From NCBI GenBank assembly GCA_051252415.1, contig JBPOGA010000007.1, positions 118,294 to 182,293 of the forward strand: a DNA stretch of 64,000 nt, given 5' to 3'. The notes under the pieces were generated by a model that was not told where the DNA came from, did no database searches, and was given only the letters and a program-made list of their open reading frames with translations. This DNA is from JBPOFY01 sp051252415. GTDB lineage: Bacteria; Verrucomicrobiota; Verrucomicrobiia; Opitutales; Coraliomargaritaceae. The position numbers and the translations under genes are program-made. Shown here one piece after another: positions 16,706 to 28,000 of this stretch. The number at the start of each line of letters is the position of its first letter. The first letter of the stretch is position 1.

Positions 16706-19700
16706 ATGAGCGAAAACGCCATAGGCAATCTAATTTGCATTAACTCGCGCTTCTTACGTTCAGCACAGCTAGAACGTGACTTCCACGACCCCGAATCAAT
16801 CAGCGGCTACTGCGTTACAACAGAAACGACTCGCCATCTGAAGCGCATCAGCAATGCCTTCAGAGCAGAATCTAGCAATCGTGCATGGCGTATTACAGGA
16901 GATTTTGGATCTGGAAAATCAAGCTTTGCACTCGTGCTAGCCAATCTACTGTCACGCCCATCGAAAACGCTTCCTAGTAGTATTCGTCCACTGAGAAACG
17001 ACCTAGGCCTGGCAAGGAATAGCCCCAAATTGCTTCCTATCCTTATCACAGGAACTAGAGAGCAACTTTCTCAAGCAGTCTTAAGAGCCATCCTAGAAGC
17101 TCTGGAGAAATCAGTCGACGGTCGGCGTCAACTCCAGTCAAAGTCACGAATCGAGGAGCTACTCAAAGCGACAACCGTCGAAGATCGAAAAGCTATATTG
17201 GCAATTGAGGCTGTTACTCGTGAATTGGTCAAAAAAGATCTATTTGGCGGCATTGTGCTGATTATCGATGAGCTCGGAAAGTTCCTAGAATACGCAGCGC
17301 TAAATCCCGAACGCCAAGATGTCTACTTCCTACAGTCACTAGGCGAAGCTGCGACTCGCAGCGGAACCAATGCAATTACAGTCGTTGGCTTACTCCATCA
17401 GGGGTTTGCTGCCTATGCCGACAAACTCTCCGACAGCTCACAACGCGAGTGGGAGAAAGTTGCAGGACGCTATGAGGAACTGGTTTTCAACCAACCCCTC
17501 AACCAAATCGCATTGCTCCTCGCGAATGCACTACAAGTAGACATAGAAACCGCACCGCGTGGATGGAAAACACGTGCCCAGAAGGACATGGCAGAAGCCG
17601 TCGACCTCGGCATATTCGGATCAGACGCAGGTAAAATGGCACTACGAGAGGTCGCTGCATCGCTGTACCCGTTGCACGCAACAGTCCTGCCTGTATTGGC
17701 TAAGTTTTTCAGGCGTTTTGGGCAAAACGAACGCTCACTCTTCAGCTTTCTACTTTCGTCTGAGCCTCACGCACTCCAGGACTTTTCGACTAGAGAAGCA
17801 ACACTGGAGAACATATATAGACTGTCTAATTTCTATGACTTTGCAGCCCACAACTTTGACCACCGTCTAAGCAGTCAGAGCTTCAGAAGTCACTGGAGCC
17901 ATATCGATGCAGTTGTATGTAGCTCGGTAAACGAAGATGATTTAACGCAAGACATCCTAAAGACAATTGGCATTCTCAACGTTATCGAGAGCTCAGAACT
18001 AGCACCAAGTCGCGAACTCATTGCTCTCTCACTAGGACACCCCGAAGGACTGGATGAGAAGCTAGCATCTCTCCAAAAGAGAGGCCTTCTATTTGCTCGA
18101 GGCAAGCGTGGTTATGCGCTTTGGGCAAATACGAGCATTAACCTAGAGCAAGCCTACCAAGAGTCTATTGAAAAGATTAAAAAGGCCCCTCCGATCGCTA
18201 GCATCGTTCAAAATCGCCTAGATGTTCGTCCTGTAGTTGCGCGGCGCCACTATATTCAACACGGCAACCTACGGCACAGCTCAGTCCAATTTGTTACCGT
18301 AAATGAATTTGCTCAAATAGCACGAAAAGAGGCTCCTTACTACTCTCATCCTGCCGACGGCCACATTCTGATTGTTCTTTGCGAAAGCCATGATCAGCGA
18401 CAGCAAGCAGTAGAGACCGCAACCTCACTACCGGCAGATTGCGACATACTCGTAGCAATCAGCCCTCCGCTTGATGTGTTGACCGGAGCAGCACTGGACC
18501 TCGAACGTTGGCATCACGTCGAACGCTATACAACGGAGCTAAAGGACGATCGATTCGCTGCTGAAGAAGTCTCGCGCCAAATTGCGATTGCTTCTAAATT
18601 ACTCGACACTCGCCTAGAGGAATACGTCGGTTTTCGCAGACAAGCAACAGGTGACATGGAAAGCCTGATCTCTTGGTATACACAAGGAAAACCAGTCAAT
18701 TCACTCAACCAAGGACAACCTCTCCAAAATTACTTATCAGAGCACTTTGACACTATTTTTCACAGTGCACCACAAGTATCCAATGAGCTCATCAATCGGC
18801 AGACCATTAGCAGTGCAGCGGCAGGTGGCCGACAGCAACTCTTCCATCGACTGTTAAATCAATCGGACACTCCACTCCTAGGGCTCCCGGAAGGCAAAGC
18901 ACCACCTGAGAAATCGATCTACCTCTCAGTGCTCCGCGCATCTGGTGTCCACGCAGAACACGAAGATGGCTGGCGCATTCAATTACCTCCTGAAGAAGAA
19001 GACCCTCGCTGTATCCGTCCAGCATTAGTGGCCATCATTCAAATGCTCGAAGAGCAACCCGATGCAAAGATTCGCCTTGATCAAATCCGCGACCGCCTTC
19101 GCCAACCGCCCTATGGAGTCCGGGATGGCCTAATCCCACTCTTCTTTGCGATCGCCCTCAAACTATTCGAATCAGAAATTGCGGTCTACGAAGACGGCGT
19201 ATTCCAGGCAGATATCGAAGAAAACCTAATGATGCGACTTGGCAAGCGGCCGGAAACCTTCGAGTTTCAACTTTGTCGTATAGCAGGCATCCGCCGTGAG
19301 CTACTCGTGGAATTTGCCAATATCATAGAGTCCAGCGAAGCAGCTCCAGCGACACTCCTTGCCATCGTGCGCCCACTATGCCTGTTCATCGACGGGCTTC
19401 CAGACTACACAAAACATACTGACGACCTCACCAAAGAAGCGATCGCACTTAGGAAAGCGATCAACACTGCAAGAGAGCCAGCAAACTTAGTATTTAAGGC
19501 CATCCCAAAGGCTCTCGGCATTAAGGAACTAGGCACCAACCAAGAAGATGCCCGTAAGCTATCCAAGGCACTTGAACTAACACTTCGTGAACTTAGACGC
19601 GCATTTGCGGAACTTCAAAACCGAATGGCAGAGCAAATCTTAACAATTGCTGAACGTTCAGACAGCGAACTCACTACATGGCGCTCAGAGCAAGCTGAAG

Positions 19701-20137
19701 TTGCAGAGCAATTAGTCGTCGAAGTAACGGATCCAGAGCTACGCGCATTTTGCATGAAGCTCATCGACGATCAAAGCCCGGAAGCAGATTGGCTAGAATC
19801 ACTCGGAAGCTTTCTGACTCGCTGCCCACCGTCAAAGTGGAACGACAAAAATGAAATCGAGTTCGGGAATCGCTTCACAGAACTCTTAGGGAAATTTAAT
19901 AGAGTCCATTCGACGTGCTTCAATAAAGGAAAGAAGCTAAGCGAAAATTCGATACGCCTTGCAATCACTGGCCGCGACGGACAAGAACATGATCACGTAG
20001 TTCGCATGAGCCGAAAAGACACTCAACATATCGAGCAACTCGAACAACGTATCAACGAGATCATCAGCGAACAGCCAGAGCTTGCCCTGACAACACTCAC
20101 CAAAATCCTATGGGATAAACTGAAGGAAAAGCAGTAG
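16706..20137 (+). CDS. sspC: Large P-loop ATPase, SspC-like
   Basis: An 1143-aa ATPase starting two bases after the SspB-like stop. Walker A is GDFGSGKSS at residues 65-73 and Walker B is LIIDELGKF with D188-E189. A mid-to-late segment, RLRQPPYGVRDGLIPLF, recurs in a related form in the 1427-aa ATPase at 31339-35622. The C-terminal part is charged and helical. In SspABCD the SspC ATPase drives the modification complex; this protein takes that place between B- and D-like genes and would be a long member. Its length leaves open whether it also has a restriction role. Confidence 0.78.
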   Translation: MSENAIGNLICINSRFLRSAQLERDFHDPESISGYCVTTETTRHLKRISNAFRAESSNRAWRITGDFGSGKSSFALVLANLLSRPSKTLPSSIRPLRNDLGLARNSPKLLPILITGTREQLSQAVLRAILEALEKSVDGRRQLQSKSRIEELLKATTVEDRKAILAIEAVTRELVKKDLFGGIVLIIDELGKFLEYAALNPERQDVYFLQSLGEAATRSGTNAITVVGLLHQGFAAYADKLSDSSQREWEKVAGRYEELVFNQPLNQIALLLANALQVDIETAPRGWKTRAQKDMAEAVDLGIFGSDAGKMALREVAASLYPLHATVLPVLAKFFRRFGQNERSLFSFLLSSEPHALQDFSTREATLENIYRLSNFYDFAAHNFDHRLSSQSFRSHWSHIDAVVCSSVNEDDLTQDILKTIGILNVIESSELAPSRELIALSLGHPEGLDEKLASLQKRGLLFARGKRGYALWANTSINLEQAYQESIEKIKKAPPIASIVQNRLDVRPVVARRHYIQHGNLRHSSVQFVTVNEFAQIARKEAPYYSHPADGHILIVLCESHDQRQQAVETATSLPADCDILVAISPPLDVLTGAALDLERWHHVERYTTELKDDRFAAEEVSRQIAIASKLLDTRLEEYVGFRRQATGDMESLISWYTQGKPVNSLNQGQPLQNYLSEHFDTIFHSAPQVSNELINRQTISSAAAGGRQQLFHRLLNQSDTPLLGLPEGKAPPEKSIYLSVLRASGVHAEHEDGWRIQLPPEEEDPRCIRPALVAIIQMLEEQPDAKIRLDQIRDRLRQPPYGVRDGLIPLFFAIALKLFESEIAVYEDGVFQADIEENLMMRLGKRPETFEFQLCRIAGIRRELLVEFANIIESSEAAPATLLAIVRPLCLFIDGLPDYTKHTDDLTKEAIALRKAINTAREPANLVFKAIPKALGIKELGTNQEDARKLSKALELTLRELRRAFAELQNRMAEQILTIAERSDSELTTWRSEQAEVAEQLVVEVTDPELRAFCMKLIDDQSPEADWLESLGSFLTRCPPSKWNDKNEIEFGNRFTELLGKFNRVHSTCFNKGKKLSENSIRLAITGRDGQEHDHVVRMSRKDTQHIEQLEQRINEIISEQPELALTTLTKILWDKLKEKQ

Positions 20138-20139
20138 CT

Positions 20140-20979
20140 ATGGACTCAATAAAATTTGAAGATGATGGCCCCGTCCGCCACGTCCTGAATGTCTCAGGAG
20201 GCAAAGACAGCTCAGCCTTAGCCTTACTGATGGCGGGTCGACTTAAAGGGCTCGAGCACTATAAACTAGAGAGTGTCGAATACGTCTTCTGCGACACGCA
20301 GAAAGAGCTTCCCGAGACTTACGAATATCTCGCGAGACTCGAAGCCGAGCTCGGCTCAAAGATTATTTATCTTAATGCCAAAGCAGGTTTCGATCATTGG
20401 CACAAGGTATTCGGCGGCTACCTCCCCTCCCCTCAGAATCGGTGGTGCACGAAGATGCTTAAGCTTAAGCCTTTCGAGACGCATGTGGGCTCAGACAACG
20501 TAGTCAGCTACGTCGGCCTTCGCGCAGATGAAGACCGCATTGGTTATATAAGCAGAAAGCCAAACATCAAAACACGCTACCCACTACGTGAAGCAGGCAT
20601 CGACTATGATGGCGTCATAAAAATCCTCGAAGATAGCGGCCTCGGCCTTCCAACCTTCATGAAATGGGGACGCACGAATTCAGGCTGCACCTTCTGCTTC
20701 TATCAAACGCCCTTCGAATGGGTAAAACTCCTTCATCACTACCCCGACCGTTTTGAAGAGGCGATGAGCTACGAAACTTACGACGCAGAAGACCCAAACA
20801 AACAGTTCACCTGGGTCGCAGATTATCCACTCTCAAAGATGCTAGACCCCAAAGAACAAAAACGAATTTTAGAACAGGGCATTCGTGTGATACCACCCAA
20901 ACCTGATGGAAAGTTAATGTCAGTCTTCACTGGAAAAAGTAACACACAACAAGATGCCTGCTTAATGTGCCAGAAATAA
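20140..20979 (+). CDS. sspD: PAPS reductase-like sulfurtransferase, SspD/DndC-like
   Basis: A 279-aa ATP-pyrophosphatase of the PAPS reductase family. The PP-loop SGGKDSS is at residues 19-25. Cysteines that could hold an iron-sulfur cluster occur in RWCTKM, SGCTFC and the terminal CLMCQK. In Dnd and Ssp systems this enzyme (DndC or SspD) activates the DNA backbone and passes on sulfur received from a cysteine desulfurase. A cysteine desulfurase gene is present at 35635-36765. It begins two bases after the SspC-like stop, so the three genes form one operon. Confidence 0.88.
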   Translation: MDSIKFEDDGPVRHVLNVSGGKDSSALALLMAGRLKGLEHYKLESVEYVFCDTQKELPETYEYLARLEAELGSKIIYLNAKAGFDHWHKVFGGYLPSPQNRWCTKMLKLKPFETHVGSDNVVSYVGLRADEDRIGYISRKPNIKTRYPLREAGIDYDGVIKILEDSGLGLPTFMKWGRTNSGCTFCFYQTPFEWVKLLHHYPDRFEEAMSYETYDAEDPNKQFTWVADYPLSKMLDPKEQKRILEQGIRVIPPKPDGKLMSVFTGKSNTQQDACLMCQK

Positions 20980-20984
20980 TTACT

Positions 20985-21095
20985 ATGGAATCGATCAAGT
21001 TCAAGCACCTGCCCAGGCTAAAACCTATCACCATAAATGGATCAAAACAGTGGACTCAGTCACGAATATTTGGGGAGTTTCTTCGTAATCATTAA
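20985..21095 (+). CDS. Possible 36-aa protein between D- and F-like genes
   Basis: A short open frame with an ATG five bases after the SspD-like stop fills most of the only sizeable gap (142 bp) in the operon. It is basic and begins MESIKFK, resembling the MDSIKFE opening of the SspD-like protein, which might mean a partial duplication of a start region. There is no independent support that it is made. Confidence 0.3.
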   Translation: MESIKFKHLPRLKPITINGSKQWTQSRIFGEFLRNH

Positions 21096-21121
21096 TAACC
21101 TAAAATCAGAGATCACAACGA

Positions 21122-23434
21122 ATGAGCACTGCGCAATTTGAACTACTTAAAGCAATAACCCCGGGTCGCCAGCCCGACGGCAGCGCAAAACCCGATAAAT
21201 ATGCCCTGCTACTCGCGATAATCGATCTGTATGAGCGCAACCAAGAGCAAGCGAATCACTTTCACATAGATTCAACACTTGAGAACTATTTCGAACGAAG
21301 GTTCCGAGAACTAGCTCCTACGACTGCCTTCTCGGCAGCGATGATCGAAACTCCATTCTTTCATCTTCAATCCAGATCGGAAACGGATTCGATGTGGTTT
21401 TTACACCTAAAAGAGGAGAAGAGAACTGACTACGAAGACATCGTAAGCAATAAGAATAGTCGCTTCACTAAAAAACGTTTGCTTGATGTTTTCAGTCACG
21501 CAACTCTGAACAAATCACTACATCAGCTGTTACTACAGCCGGAGATGCGCAAAAGCGCCACCGCAACTATCATGGAAGCTTACCGAAATACAAATAACAC
21601 AGACCCGTCGGACGAATTACGTAGAGTAAATTCGAGTCAAGGCTCATCAATTCCGGCAAACCCGTTTGTCAGCTACCTAAACTCACTCCAGCGCTCAGGA
21701 GGAGGCAATGAAAACTCCCTAGCAGAGTCTCAGGCCTGTAATGCACATTTCCCGTCTATTCATGTAGAGCACCCGCTAGCTGAGATTATTTATAATGAGT
21801 TAACAGACGACAACGGCACACACGTTATCTTAACTGGACATGCAGGTGACGGCAAATCGACCTTAGCTCTGGAAGTATACAAACGCTTGCGTAAGCTACC
21901 GGCTGACCAACCTCTACCTGCCCCACCGGAGCCTCGTGAGGATGTCGGATCCGTTTCAATCATAAAAGATCTCAGCGAGCGCAACAAGAAAGACGATGAC
22001 GCTTTCATTGCTGAGCTCAAGAACAAGCAAACTCGTTTCTTGATTGTTTCGAACACGGGCACACTACTAGACCTAGTCAAGCATCACCCTGGGGAGTTCG
22101 ACAACGATGCGATCACATTAGAAAGCGATGTTCTGGACGCAATCGGCAAGGACAGTGGAGAAGCCTACTTAAAGTTGGGTGAAATGAAGTTCCGCGTCTT
22201 TAATCTGGCGCGCATGGACAACATCGCACTGGCACGAAACATTTTCGAGAAAATGATCGCACCAGAACGATGGGAGACCTGTAGCGGTTGCCCTCTAAGC
22301 GACACCTGCCCTGTCCATACCAACGTGGACCTCATCCAAAGTAATAAAGTCCGTGTTTTAGATCGGATATTCTTAGCCTATCGGCGTATGTATGAATACG
22401 GCACTCGCCTGACCATGCGACAATTCACCGAGCACCTGGCTTACATGATCACGGCTGGCCTGGATGAGAAGGATATTGAAGCACTACACCAACAGAACCC
22501 ACCACCACTAATCAGCGAATATCTTTTTTATAACCGATTCTTTGGTGATAATGGGAGTGAAAAGGATACTGACGCTCTTGAAATGAAAGCTGTCGAAGAG
22601 ATCCTGGAACAGGGTTTTGGTGAACGCCCCAGCCCGGGATGGGAACGCCAACTTTGGTTACATGCTCGCCAAAGTGAATTTTCACTCGGAGTCGACACAC
22701 TGAATGCTGAATTTGTGAAATTGCGCAGCCATGGAGCACGCACTACAACAATCGAAGAAATAACACCCGATCAGGCCCGTGAACAGGTGCGACGGATTCT
22801 TTATTTCCTTTACGATTTCCCAGACGAGAAGCGCGACTATTTGTCTCGATATCTAAATTCTCCAACATTACTTGACTGGATATCCTGGCAAAAACCCAAC
22901 GTAAAGTTAAGTTTCAGCGAAAGAAGCACCTTGGAGCAAAAGATCTATCATGTGCTTCAGGAGCACTTCACCGGAGTGCGACTCCCCGAAGGCTCAACTC
23001 AAGGTGATCGTCGTTTGTATGTAACCTTAAGTCGCCGACGCAGTGAGGTGCGCCAAAGTGCTCAAGTCGTGCTCGCCCAAGTAGACTGGAGTTCCTCAAC
23101 CGCCCTGAAACTCATCCCGCAAGCAAGTGTATCGGGAGAAACTCGCCAAGACCTAATATTGTGCGGCAAGGGGCAGATCAGCAAAATCAACCTACCTCTC
23201 ATGTTGCCTTTCCTCGACTATGTTATGATGCGTCATTTCGGCGAATTAGGTGAAGTGCTCGAAGCATCCTACCTCGAACGTCTAGATCAATTTAAGGCTC
23301 AAGTTCATAAGGCTGCGATGTTAGACGATGAAGATGACCGTATCATGCTCGTTAGACTGAAGACAGACCATACCTTTCGTAGGCAACACTTTGCAGTTAA
23401 CAACAACCGTCTGGAGGTAACCGATGTCCTATAA
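21122..23434 (+). CDS. P-loop ATPase, SspF/DptF-like, with possible sulfur-binding N-domain
   Basis: A 770-aa protein. The N-terminal 155 residues have a pattern (KPDKYALLLAIIDLYE at 23-38, TPFFHLQS at 77-84, W92, then SHATLNKSLHQLL) that resembles the N-terminal sulfur-binding domain of ScoMcrA-type phosphorothioate-dependent enzymes; this is pattern recognition only. Residues 239-247 are a Walker A, GHAGDGKST. Three cysteines, C387, C390 and C396, could bind zinc. By position (before a 538-aa and an 1817-aa protein) it corresponds to the F member of SspFGH/DptFGH restriction sets. Its stop overlaps the next gene by 11 bases. Confidence 0.7.
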   Translation: MSTAQFELLKAITPGRQPDGSAKPDKYALLLAIIDLYERNQEQANHFHIDSTLENYFERRFRELAPTTAFSAAMIETPFFHLQSRSETDSMWFLHLKEEKRTDYEDIVSNKNSRFTKKRLLDVFSHATLNKSLHQLLLQPEMRKSATATIMEAYRNTNNTDPSDELRRVNSSQGSSIPANPFVSYLNSLQRSGGGNENSLAESQACNAHFPSIHVEHPLAEIIYNELTDDNGTHVILTGHAGDGKSTLALEVYKRLRKLPADQPLPAPPEPREDVGSVSIIKDLSERNKKDDDAFIAELKNKQTRFLIVSNTGTLLDLVKHHPGEFDNDAITLESDVLDAIGKDSGEAYLKLGEMKFRVFNLARMDNIALARNIFEKMIAPERWETCSGCPLSDTCPVHTNVDLIQSNKVRVLDRIFLAYRRMYEYGTRLTMRQFTEHLAYMITAGLDEKDIEALHQQNPPPLISEYLFYNRFFGDNGSEKDTDALEMKAVEEILEQGFGERPSPGWERQLWLHARQSEFSLGVDTLNAEFVKLRSHGARTTTIEEITPDQAREQVRRILYFLYDFPDEKRDYLSRYLNSPTLLDWISWQKPNVKLSFSERSTLEQKIYHVLQEHFTGVRLPEGSTQGDRRLYVTLSRRRSEVRQSAQVVLAQVDWSSSTALKLIPQASVSGETRQDLILCGKGQISKINLPLMLPFLDYVMMRHFGELGEVLEASYLERLDQFKAQVHKAAMLDDEDDRIMLVRLKTDHTFRRQHFAVNNNRLEVTDVL

Positions 23435-25040
23435 TTATTTCCCCAAAAACCCGGGCAAACCACAGTCCATGAAGAACCCAGCGATACAGCTGGTTGGCAA
23501 CCGCCTATTCTCGGATCAAACTGTGAGTGAACTGTTGGTTGAATTATTACTAGTAACCTTTTCGCCAAAGCGATTTGGCAGCGCTGGAGATATATTTAAT
23601 CAAGCACTGCCTCCGCTAGTTGCGCTTACGGACGCAGACGAATCACTTGAATATGCCCCTCAGGCCCGGTTAAACCTAAAGTTGTTCTCCTTTCTAGGTG
23701 CATCTCGACTCGACTCAAGGCATCAGACCCACCGCTCACATCACGAAACGCTCCATGACAAGCTTAAGGCGAATATCAACGCCGACGGAGATCCTTCAAA
23801 CAAGGAAGATGCGATACGCACCATCGAGAACCTATTCTTGGGCTTTCAAGGCGCTGGCAGTGGACGAACTTGGTGCGCTCAGAGCTTTCTACCCGTTTCC
23901 CCTGCATTCTTGGCTGGTGAATCGATTTGGAAAGAGAAGAAAGCGAATAGTTCTAGCATAAGTGAATGGGACGAGCTCCTTGAGGTGCATTCATCATATT
24001 TTGATATGAAACAGCACCTTTTCCTCGCACGTGGCGGCGAGCTCCTCTACTTGCAAATCTGCAACGCCCTTCAACAGTCTCCAGAGACGATCGCGAAATG
24101 GAACCTAGAGGAGAATACAGGCTTAACAGATGATGAACAGAACCCCGTCTGGTTACATGAGGAGTTAGTACAAGCATTCACACAAATGATGAAGACATGC
24201 CCTGACACGTTGAGCGATCTCGCTGAATTCATTGATTCAGGACTTGAGTCAAAGACCTCAGAGATGACGGATTGTAAAGATGATGAAAGACGTTTTGTGA
24301 GTGCGGGTTGGTGCAACGCAGAGAGTTGGCGTGAAGGCTATCTCTTTGCGGTAGAACTGATACGCCTATTAAAGACCAACCTTGATGTAGTCGATCGGAT
24401 CTACTTACTCGAATCCGCCTGTGCCATGCAGGCACTCAGAACGCTAGCCGCCCAAAGTGCACGTGTGATGGGGAATGCTAATACGACTGAAGTAGCAGGA
24501 TATCGATTTGCAGTATCTTCGCCGGAAGAAAAAAGACCTGCGATACGCCGCTTATCACAGCACTCAGTCAAGCAGATCGAGAAAAATATTTTTCAATCTC
24601 TGCGCAGCTCAGTAGTCGACCTGCCAGTCGACGAGATAGCACGAAACAAGATCCTAAAGCAGGCCGACAGGGGCTACGGCAGCAAGCTCTTCGTGCGCCT
24701 CTCTAAAAGAATTGGCCTAGTCATTCCGAAAAGAGGCAGCGGTGCTCGCTTCGTCCTCAATCAGCAATTACTACGCCTGTTTGTCGTCACTACAGTTCCT
24801 CATGGCGGACGCCTAACATTCGACACCTTCAAGAAGCTCTTGGAGCAACGCCATGGCTTAGTATTCGATGAGAGTGGCCTGGATCGCGCAAGCCGCTGGC
24901 TAGGTGGCAAAGGGATCTACCTTCCCGCCGACACTGATAAATGGCTCCGCGAGATGCTTGAGGCTGCGGGCTTCTTGATCCACCTATCAGATTCCTGCGC
25001 TCTAGTGCACAACCCTGCAGACACACAAAAAGAAATCTAA
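23424..25040 (+). CDS. SspG/DptG-position protein
   Basis: A 538-aa protein with no recognised catalytic motif. It begins with a short polar stretch and a hydrophobic helix with VSELLVELLLVTF, and has a basic C-terminal region (KRIGLVIPKRGSGARF, then a winged-helix-like segment) that could touch DNA. It overlaps the gene before by 11 bases and the gene after by one (TAATG), so it is made in step with both. Its size and place suit the G member of SspFGH/DptFGH sets. The function is not known from sequence. Confidence 0.62.
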   Translation: MSYNYFPKNPGKPQSMKNPAIQLVGNRLFSDQTVSELLVELLLVTFSPKRFGSAGDIFNQALPPLVALTDADESLEYAPQARLNLKLFSFLGASRLDSRHQTHRSHHETLHDKLKANINADGDPSNKEDAIRTIENLFLGFQGAGSGRTWCAQSFLPVSPAFLAGESIWKEKKANSSSISEWDELLEVHSSYFDMKQHLFLARGGELLYLQICNALQQSPETIAKWNLEENTGLTDDEQNPVWLHEELVQAFTQMMKTCPDTLSDLAEFIDSGLESKTSEMTDCKDDERRFVSAGWCNAESWREGYLFAVELIRLLKTNLDVVDRIYLLESACAMQALRTLAAQSARVMGNANTTEVAGYRFAVSSPEEKRPAIRRLSQHSVKQIEKNIFQSLRSSVVDLPVDEIARNKILKQADRGYGSKLFVRLSKRIGLVIPKRGSGARFVLNQQLLRLFVVTTVPHGGRLTFDTFKKLLEQRHGLVFDESGLDRASRWLGGKGIYLPADTDKWLREMLEAAGFLIHLSDSCALVHNPADTQKEI

Positions 25041-28000
25041 TGAGTTATTTTTCCAGAACAATACGGGAGCATATAAGCAAGCATATCAATCGCTTCGGAA
25101 GCGCCCCCACTAAAGGTCGTAAAATGATCTTCATGGTTCCGGCTATGCCCGAGACATCAATGCTTCCAGTTGCCGACGCAATTGCGAACCATTGCCTGAA
25201 AGATGCGAGGCTACACTTAGTTCTAAAAATCGCCTCCACCCTAACTGAACACTGGAGCAACGAGGGACAGCAAACAGTAGAACAGAAGGGATGGGCAGAT
25301 GAACGAGGCAACCTCACGCACTATCGTAATATCCCTGAAACTCCGGAAAAATGCACAATCGTTGTTTTGTGCGGTGCTGATCGCGTTACAGATGCTGCTG
25401 GCTTGGACGACTTCCATACATGTGACCACGATATGATCTGGTCCTCCGAGATGCGTAAGAGTTTTAAGGGATGGATAGAGCATAAGCTTAGCCAAGCTGG
25501 ATTTACTGACTACACACCTGATGATCTAAGCACTTTTGACCGTATCGTAAAACCGATTCTAACTTGCGGACGGGGCGATCTACTTCAGATCAGCGACTGG
25601 CTTGATAAATTGGAACTAAGCAATGTTGACGACATTTCAGATATTCCCCACTTCATCCTTAGAAATTTAGATACTTTCGGGTTCCCAGTTCTTTCACGTT
25701 TCCCCCTCAAACAGAAGCGCAAACAACTCGCCCCCTACATCAACAAATCGGAAGAGTTTTTTAATTATACCCTATTCCTCGAAGCCAGCCGACGCGAGAA
25801 AGCAATCAAGACGCTCAGCAACATTCTATCTGAGATAAAGGATGGCAACCAGCCAAACTTACCCATCGATGATGAAGATGTGCTTGGACCATATAGCTCT
25901 GGGGAAGATTTCATTGAAGGCTTACTGAAATATGTCGAAAACGACGACCAAACAGAGCGGAACCGCCTAATGGAGTGTGATTTCGTCGTCATTTGGGATG
26001 ACATCCTGAAGTTTAAGATGATACGGCCAAAGACAGATCGCGACAGTGTTCGCAAGCTTTCTGGCGGCCCGGTTGAGGTCTTATTGACTGCTCTGTGGAC
26101 AACCCTGAAAGATTTTTATCATAAAAACAAAGGAGAGACTGAATTATCAATCAGCAGCATCACCATCAGAACATCCTTCTTTAAACACGACATCGAAAGT
26201 GGTGACGATACAGAGGAGAACGCTGAACTCGCACGCAACTATCTCCGGCGCCTCATCGGGGGCATTGACCCACTGATCGACAAGCATGTCAACCTATGCA
26301 ATGCTGACGATTCGGATATTGCAATTAATTGCCAATTGTTGACCGAGGACATCACGTGTAGATATGGTAAGAGCGCAGAACCCTTACTGGTTTTTGAAGT
26401 AGAAATAGCTCAAGACGAAAAACCTTATAAGCAAAAGTATGGATGGAAACTTCCTGAGCACCACATGTATCGGCTATCGGTTGATCTACTCAAAAGCGCG
26501 AGTGATTCTATGGCCAATCTTTCAGATATATATAAGCTGCCAGTATATCACATCTCCTATTACGAAGAGTTACTACAGGCTACTGCTGACGAAGAAATCA
26601 GGCGGGTATTGCAGCACTCAATAAGAGACGAACGTGACGATAGTAAAACACTGACTAATCTCCTAGGCAACAACTGGGTACATCAGACTGATCCATTAAA
26701 GAATCAGCTCAAGCAGTTGGCCGAGAAATACGATATCTTCATCAAAAACGCATCTACAAAAGGTGTTCTCGCAACCGTCTTTGACAACACCACAGCATGG
26801 ACCAAACTCAGACAGTCCTATGCAGATGTGTTTGAAGCGGCTATCGAACTAGATGATATTAACCAATCATCAATGGTAGGGATGCTTGTGCGAGCCTTTC
26901 TAGTTGTTGGGCCGAGGCCATCAGGATTAGGAGACAGCTGGCATGCTGATGCACATGAACCGTCAGGTATCGCGACGATTTTGCACCCTTCGGTCATTGA
27001 AATGCTAGAGGCACAAGTGGTCTACTTGTGTCGTTGTTTTAATTACAAGGCCAATGAGGAGCTCCAACGCACACCAACGAAAGACTCATTCAGAGCATAC
27101 ATCTGGCAAACCTACACGGACCTTTCACAGATTCAGTCGCCACTGTCTGGCCTACTCCATAACGAGGAGAAGAATTTAACGGCTAAAGTGCGCGGAGGTG
27201 AATTGTTGCACCGCATTGGCACCTCTAGTGAAGTGGATACCCCGCTCTCCACTCGCCTGCTCGTGCAGTATAATGATAACCCCGAGGAGGAGGATTCGAT
27301 CAGCGACTCTGAGATGTTCCACGAATCAAGCGAATCGATATTGTTACTGCGTTTGATGCAAGACTACTTCGACTTGCACCCTTACGCACGTGATGGACTA
27401 AGCGTAGCCGTATTCAGAAACGAAGATATCCAGCCGGTCATCGCTGCCATTCACACCTACTTAAAAGAACTGGCAAGGGAACCCACCGCTAAAAAACCTA
27501 ATAAGCGCTATGTTCTTAGAGCAAACCGAGAAAAGCCCTACGCAATAAGTGTCACCCTTTTTACTGAATCAAGCGACGAGACTGACGTATCTTCATGGGT
27601 CGACCAATGGCAAGAATGTTGGGAAGCTGCAGAAACTGAGAAAAAGTATGAGCTCTACAGACGCTGTCGTTTTTCGATCGCACACCGATTAGTCGAAAAA
27701 AAGGATCTTAGTTCATTCCAGAAACTAATAAACGAACAGTTTGAGGCTGATATCGCGGTCTTTTACAACTTCATTGGTGCTGGAGAAGGCGTGAATAAGT
27801 TCGAGAAAGTCGAGCCCTTTGACCTAACCAGTCGTGAGCTAAAGTTCCCTATCCTGGAAAAGGCCTGCTGCACAATAGACAATCCAGCAGAGAAATACCG
27901 TCGTAAACGCGTAGTTAGTAATAGGCAATTCGCATTGTCTGCTTATCATGCGAACCTCCTGCACGCATTGCAGTCGAATACCCACCAAACTGGAACCGTA

